This document shows, piece after piece, positions 61,946 to 64,000 of a DNA stretch of 64,000 bases. The notes under the pieces were generated by a model. It made no database searches. It was not told the origin of the DNA and was given only the letters and a program-made list of their open reading frames with translations. How positions within the stretch are numbered: the first letter of the stretch is position 1; every line of letters starts with the position of its first letter. The stretch is from Agromyces mediolanus (lineage in GTDB: Bacteria > Actinomycetota > Actinomycetes > Actinomycetales > Microbacteriaceae). The stretch covers positions 389,957 through 453,956 of the forward strand of contig NZ_BMRJ01000002.1 in NCBI RefSeq assembly GCF_014648575.1, in the 5' to 3' direction. The position numbers and the translations under genes are program-made.

Positions 61946-62386
61946 ATGGAGGTGCACGGCATGGCGACGGACGACGCGGAGCGACTGCGCGCCGCGGGCC
62001 TCAAAGTCACCGCACCGCGCAAGGCCGTGCTGGCCGCCCTCGGCGGCCAGGGCCACTTCGACGCCGACACTGTCTTCGAGCGCGTGCGCGGCGAACTGCC
62101 GACGACTTCCCTGCAGGCCGTCTACGGCGTGCTCGCCGCCCTGACCGGCGCGGGGCTGCTGCGCCGCATCGAGCCCGCCGGCTCGCCCGCCCTCTACGAG
62201 CGCCGCACGGGCGACAACCACCACCACCTCGTCTGCACGAAGTGCCACACCGTGGCCGACGTCGACTGCGTCGTCGGCCAGCCGCCCTGCCTCGAGCCGG
62301 CCGACGCCGGCGGCTTCGCCATCCACACCGCCGAGGTCACCTTCTGGGGCCTCTGCGAATCCTGCAGATCGGAACCGGCGGCGTAG
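61946..62386 (+). CDS. Fur-family regulator (CatR/PerR-like)
   Basis: A 146-residue metalloregulator. Winged helix at residues 1-85 ([40 protein letters not shown]), then [18 protein letters not shown] with a metal-binding His/Cys cluster and a second Cys pair CESC near the end, a structural zinc site. The catalase gene follows, so it is likely to be a peroxide-responsive repressor rather than an iron regulator. ATG 61961 is an alternative start. Confidence 0.92.
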   Translation: MEVHGMATDDAERLRAAGLKVTAPRKAVLAALGGQGHFDADTVFERVRGELPTTSLQAVYGVLAALTGAGLLRRIEPAGSPALYERRTGDNHHHLVCTKCHTVADVDCVVGQPPCLEPADAGGFAIHTAEVTFWGLCESCRSEPAA

Positions 62387-62510
62387 CGCCGCCGGCATCC
62401 GACCCACCGCCCCCGCCGGCCCTGCCCGGCGGTGTTCGGCGCGCCCTGCCGCGCCCGCCGCGCCCAGCGCGGCTCGTCACCCATCCGCCCACGAACCGAA
62501 GGACGAACGC

Positions 62511-63956
62511 ATGACGAACCCCACCACCACCCAGACCGGCACGCCCGTCGCGAGCGACGCGCACTCGCTCACCGCCGGCCCGGACGGCACGACGGCGCTG
62601 CACGACCGCTACCTCGTCGAGAAGCTCGCCCAGTTCAACCGCGAGCGGATCCCGGAGCGCATCGTGCACGCCAAGGGCGGCGGCGCCTTCGGCCGCTTCG
62701 AGACGACCCACGACGTCTCGGCCTACACCCGGGCGGCGCTCTTCCAGCCCGGCGTCACCACCGAGACGCTCATGCGCTTCTCCTCGGTCGCCGGCGAGCA
62801 GGGCTCGCCCGACACCTGGCGCGACGTGCGCGGCTTCTCGGTGAAGTTCTACACGACCGAGGGCAACTACGACATCGTCGGCAACAACACCCCGGTGTTC
62901 TTCATCCGCGACGGCATCAAGTTCCCCGACTTCATCCACTCGCAGAAGCGCCTGCCGGGCTCCGGCCTCCGCGACGCCGACATGCAGTGGGACTTCTGGA
63001 CCCTCTCGCCCGAGTCGGCCCACCAGGTCACCTACCTCATGGGCGACCGCGGCCTGCCGAAGTCGTGGCGCGAGATGCCGGGCTTCGGCTCGCACACCTA
63101 CCAGTGGATCAACGCCGCCGGCGAGCGCTTCTGGGTGAAGTACCACTTCGCGAGCCGCCAGGGCGACCTGCACCTCGACGCCGCCGAGGCCGAGGCCATC
63201 GCGGGCGCCGACGCGGACTTCTACCGCCGCGACCTGCACGACGCGATCGCACGCGGCGAGTTCCCGCAGTGGGACCTCTCGGTGCAGGTGATGCCCTACG
63301 AGGACGCGAAGACGTACCGCTTCAACCCCTTCGACCTGACGAAGGTCTGGCCGCACGCCGACTACCCGCTCATCCCGGTCGGTACGCTCACGCTCGACCG
63401 CAACCCGCAGAACTTCTTCGCGGAGATCGAGCAGGCGGCGTTCTCGCCCGCGAACACCGTGCCGGGCATCGCGATCAGCCCCGACAAGATGCTCATGGCG
63501 CGCGTGTTCAGCTATCCCGACGCGCAGCGCTACCGGGTCGGCACGAACTACGCGCAGCTGCCGGTGAACGCGCCGCACGCCGCGCCCGTGCACAACTACT
63601 CGCAGGACGGCGCGCAGCGGCACCACTTCAACGCGCCGACGACGCCCGTGTACGCGCCGAACTCCTTCGGCGGCCCGGTCGCCGACGCGCAGCTCGCGGG
63701 CGAGGGCTCGTGGGAGTCGGACGGCGAGCTCGTGCGCGCCGCGGCGACGCTGCACGCCGAGGACGACGACTTCGGCCAGGCGGGCACGCTCTACCGCGAG
63801 GTGTACTCGGCCGACGCGAAGGCGCGCTTCCAGGCGACGCTGCTCGGCCAGGCGCGCGCGATCACGATCGACGAGATCCGCGAGCGCTTCTTCCAGTACT
63901 GGACGAACGTCGACGCCGAGCTCGGCGCGGCGCTGCGCACCGCCTACGCCGGCTGA
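62511..63956 (+). CDS. katA: Catalase, clade 3 type
   Basis: A 481-residue haem catalase. The distal His lies in [15 protein letters not shown], the distal Asn in [16 protein letters not shown], and the proximal haem ligand Tyr in [14 protein letters not shown]. Length indicates a small-subunit catalase. 124 bp separate it from the regulator gene. It is probably repressed by that regulator. Confidence 0.96.
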   Translation: MTNPTTTQTGTPVASDAHSLTAGPDGTTALHDRYLVEKLAQFNRERIPERIVHAKGGGAFGRFETTHDVSAYTRAALFQPGVTTETLMRFSSVAGEQGSPDTWRDVRGFSVKFYTTEGNYDIVGNNTPVFFIRDGIKFPDFIHSQKRLPGSGLRDADMQWDFWTLSPESAHQVTYLMGDRGLPKSWREMPGFGSHTYQWINAAGERFWVKYHFASRQGDLHLDAAEAEAIAGADADFYRRDLHDAIARGEFPQWDLSVQVMPYEDAKTYRFNPFDLTKVWPHADYPLIPVGTLTLDRNPQNFFAEIEQAAFSPANTVPGIAISPDKMLMARVFSYPDAQRYRVGTNYAQLPVNAPHAAPVHNYSQDGAQRHHFNAPTTPVYAPNSFGGPVADAQLAGEGSWESDGELVRAAATLHAEDDDFGQAGTLYREVYSADAKARFQATLLGQARAITIDEIRERFFQYWTNVDAELGAALRTAYAG

Positions 63957-63968
63957 CGCCCGGCCCAG

Positions 63969-64000
63969 GGTTGCCCGACTTTCATGAAAGTCGGGCAACC
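63969..64000 (+). terminator. Perfect palindrome after katA
   Basis: GGTTGCCCGACTTTCA and its exact complement TGAAAGTCGGGCAACC abut with no loop (16 bp arms), ending at the window edge. A strong candidate katA terminator. Confidence 0.8.

Overview
The window is a 64 kb piece of a high-GC actinobacterial chromosome, most likely from the family Microbacteriaceae. The support is GC-rich coding with frequent GTG starts, an archaeal-type aspartyl-tRNA synthetase, an actinobacterial cytochrome c maturation operon next to a full menaquinone set, a gamma-butyrolactone-type cluster, an LAxTG surface protein, and many genes whose only promoter-like signal is a TANNNT box 6-7 nt before the start codon (leaderless mRNAs). 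The genus cannot be fixed from the sequence alone.

Layout. 1-3.8 kb: the 3' part of a SulP anion transporter, a formylglycine-generating enzyme and aspS. 3.9-8.7 kb: histidine phosphatase, TlpA-like thioredoxin, CcdA, ResB and CcsB, a System II cytochrome c maturation operon. 8.9-10.5 kb: an MFS exporter divergent from a MerR regulator around a dyad operator. 10.5-17.6 kb: menC, menB, menE, menA and menD with two small membrane-protein genes. 17.7-23.8 kb: a nitrate/sulfonate-type ABC importer, an FMN-dependent monooxygenase, a PadR regulator, a flavin reductase and a stand-alone riboflavin kinase, probably one oxidative catabolic system. 23.9-29.5 kb: PPK2, menF, menG, a polyprenyl diphosphate synthase and a ferredoxin-NADP reductase. 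29.6-33.7 kb: prepilin peptidase, alpha/beta hydrolase, YajQ, MOSC and PH-domain proteins.

33.8-45.25 kb: an 11.4 kb integrated element in tRNA-Tyr, bounded by a 53 bp direct repeat of the tRNA 3' part. It carries a SIR2-domain protein, a tyrosine integrase, a serine recombinase, an excisionase-like protein, a TOPRIM/RecA-like primase-helicase, a Cys/HGG-motif protein, an XRE repressor-like protein and several small genes. There is no conjugation or virion gene. The layout resembles a phage satellite (PICI-like) or a minimal integrative plasmid with anti-phage cargo. It is the most unusual part of the window.

45.4-52.3 kb: a LuxR-type regulator, a large repeat-built surface protein with an LAGTG sorting signal and a DUF3060-like lipoprotein. 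52.5-55 kb: an NAD-dependent epimerase, an ArpA/ScbR-like TetR receptor and an AfsA-like synthase, a candidate butyrolactone signalling unit. 55.1-60.8 kb: a sugar ABC importer operon with an XRE-cupin regulator and a PfkB kinase, divergent from a GATase1-like protein. 60.8-64 kb: a GNAT acetyltransferase, an acidic protein of unknown function, a Fur-family regulator with a strong operator and a catalase that ends in a perfect palindrome.

All product calls rest on reading the translated sequences and on family motifs; no database search was run.
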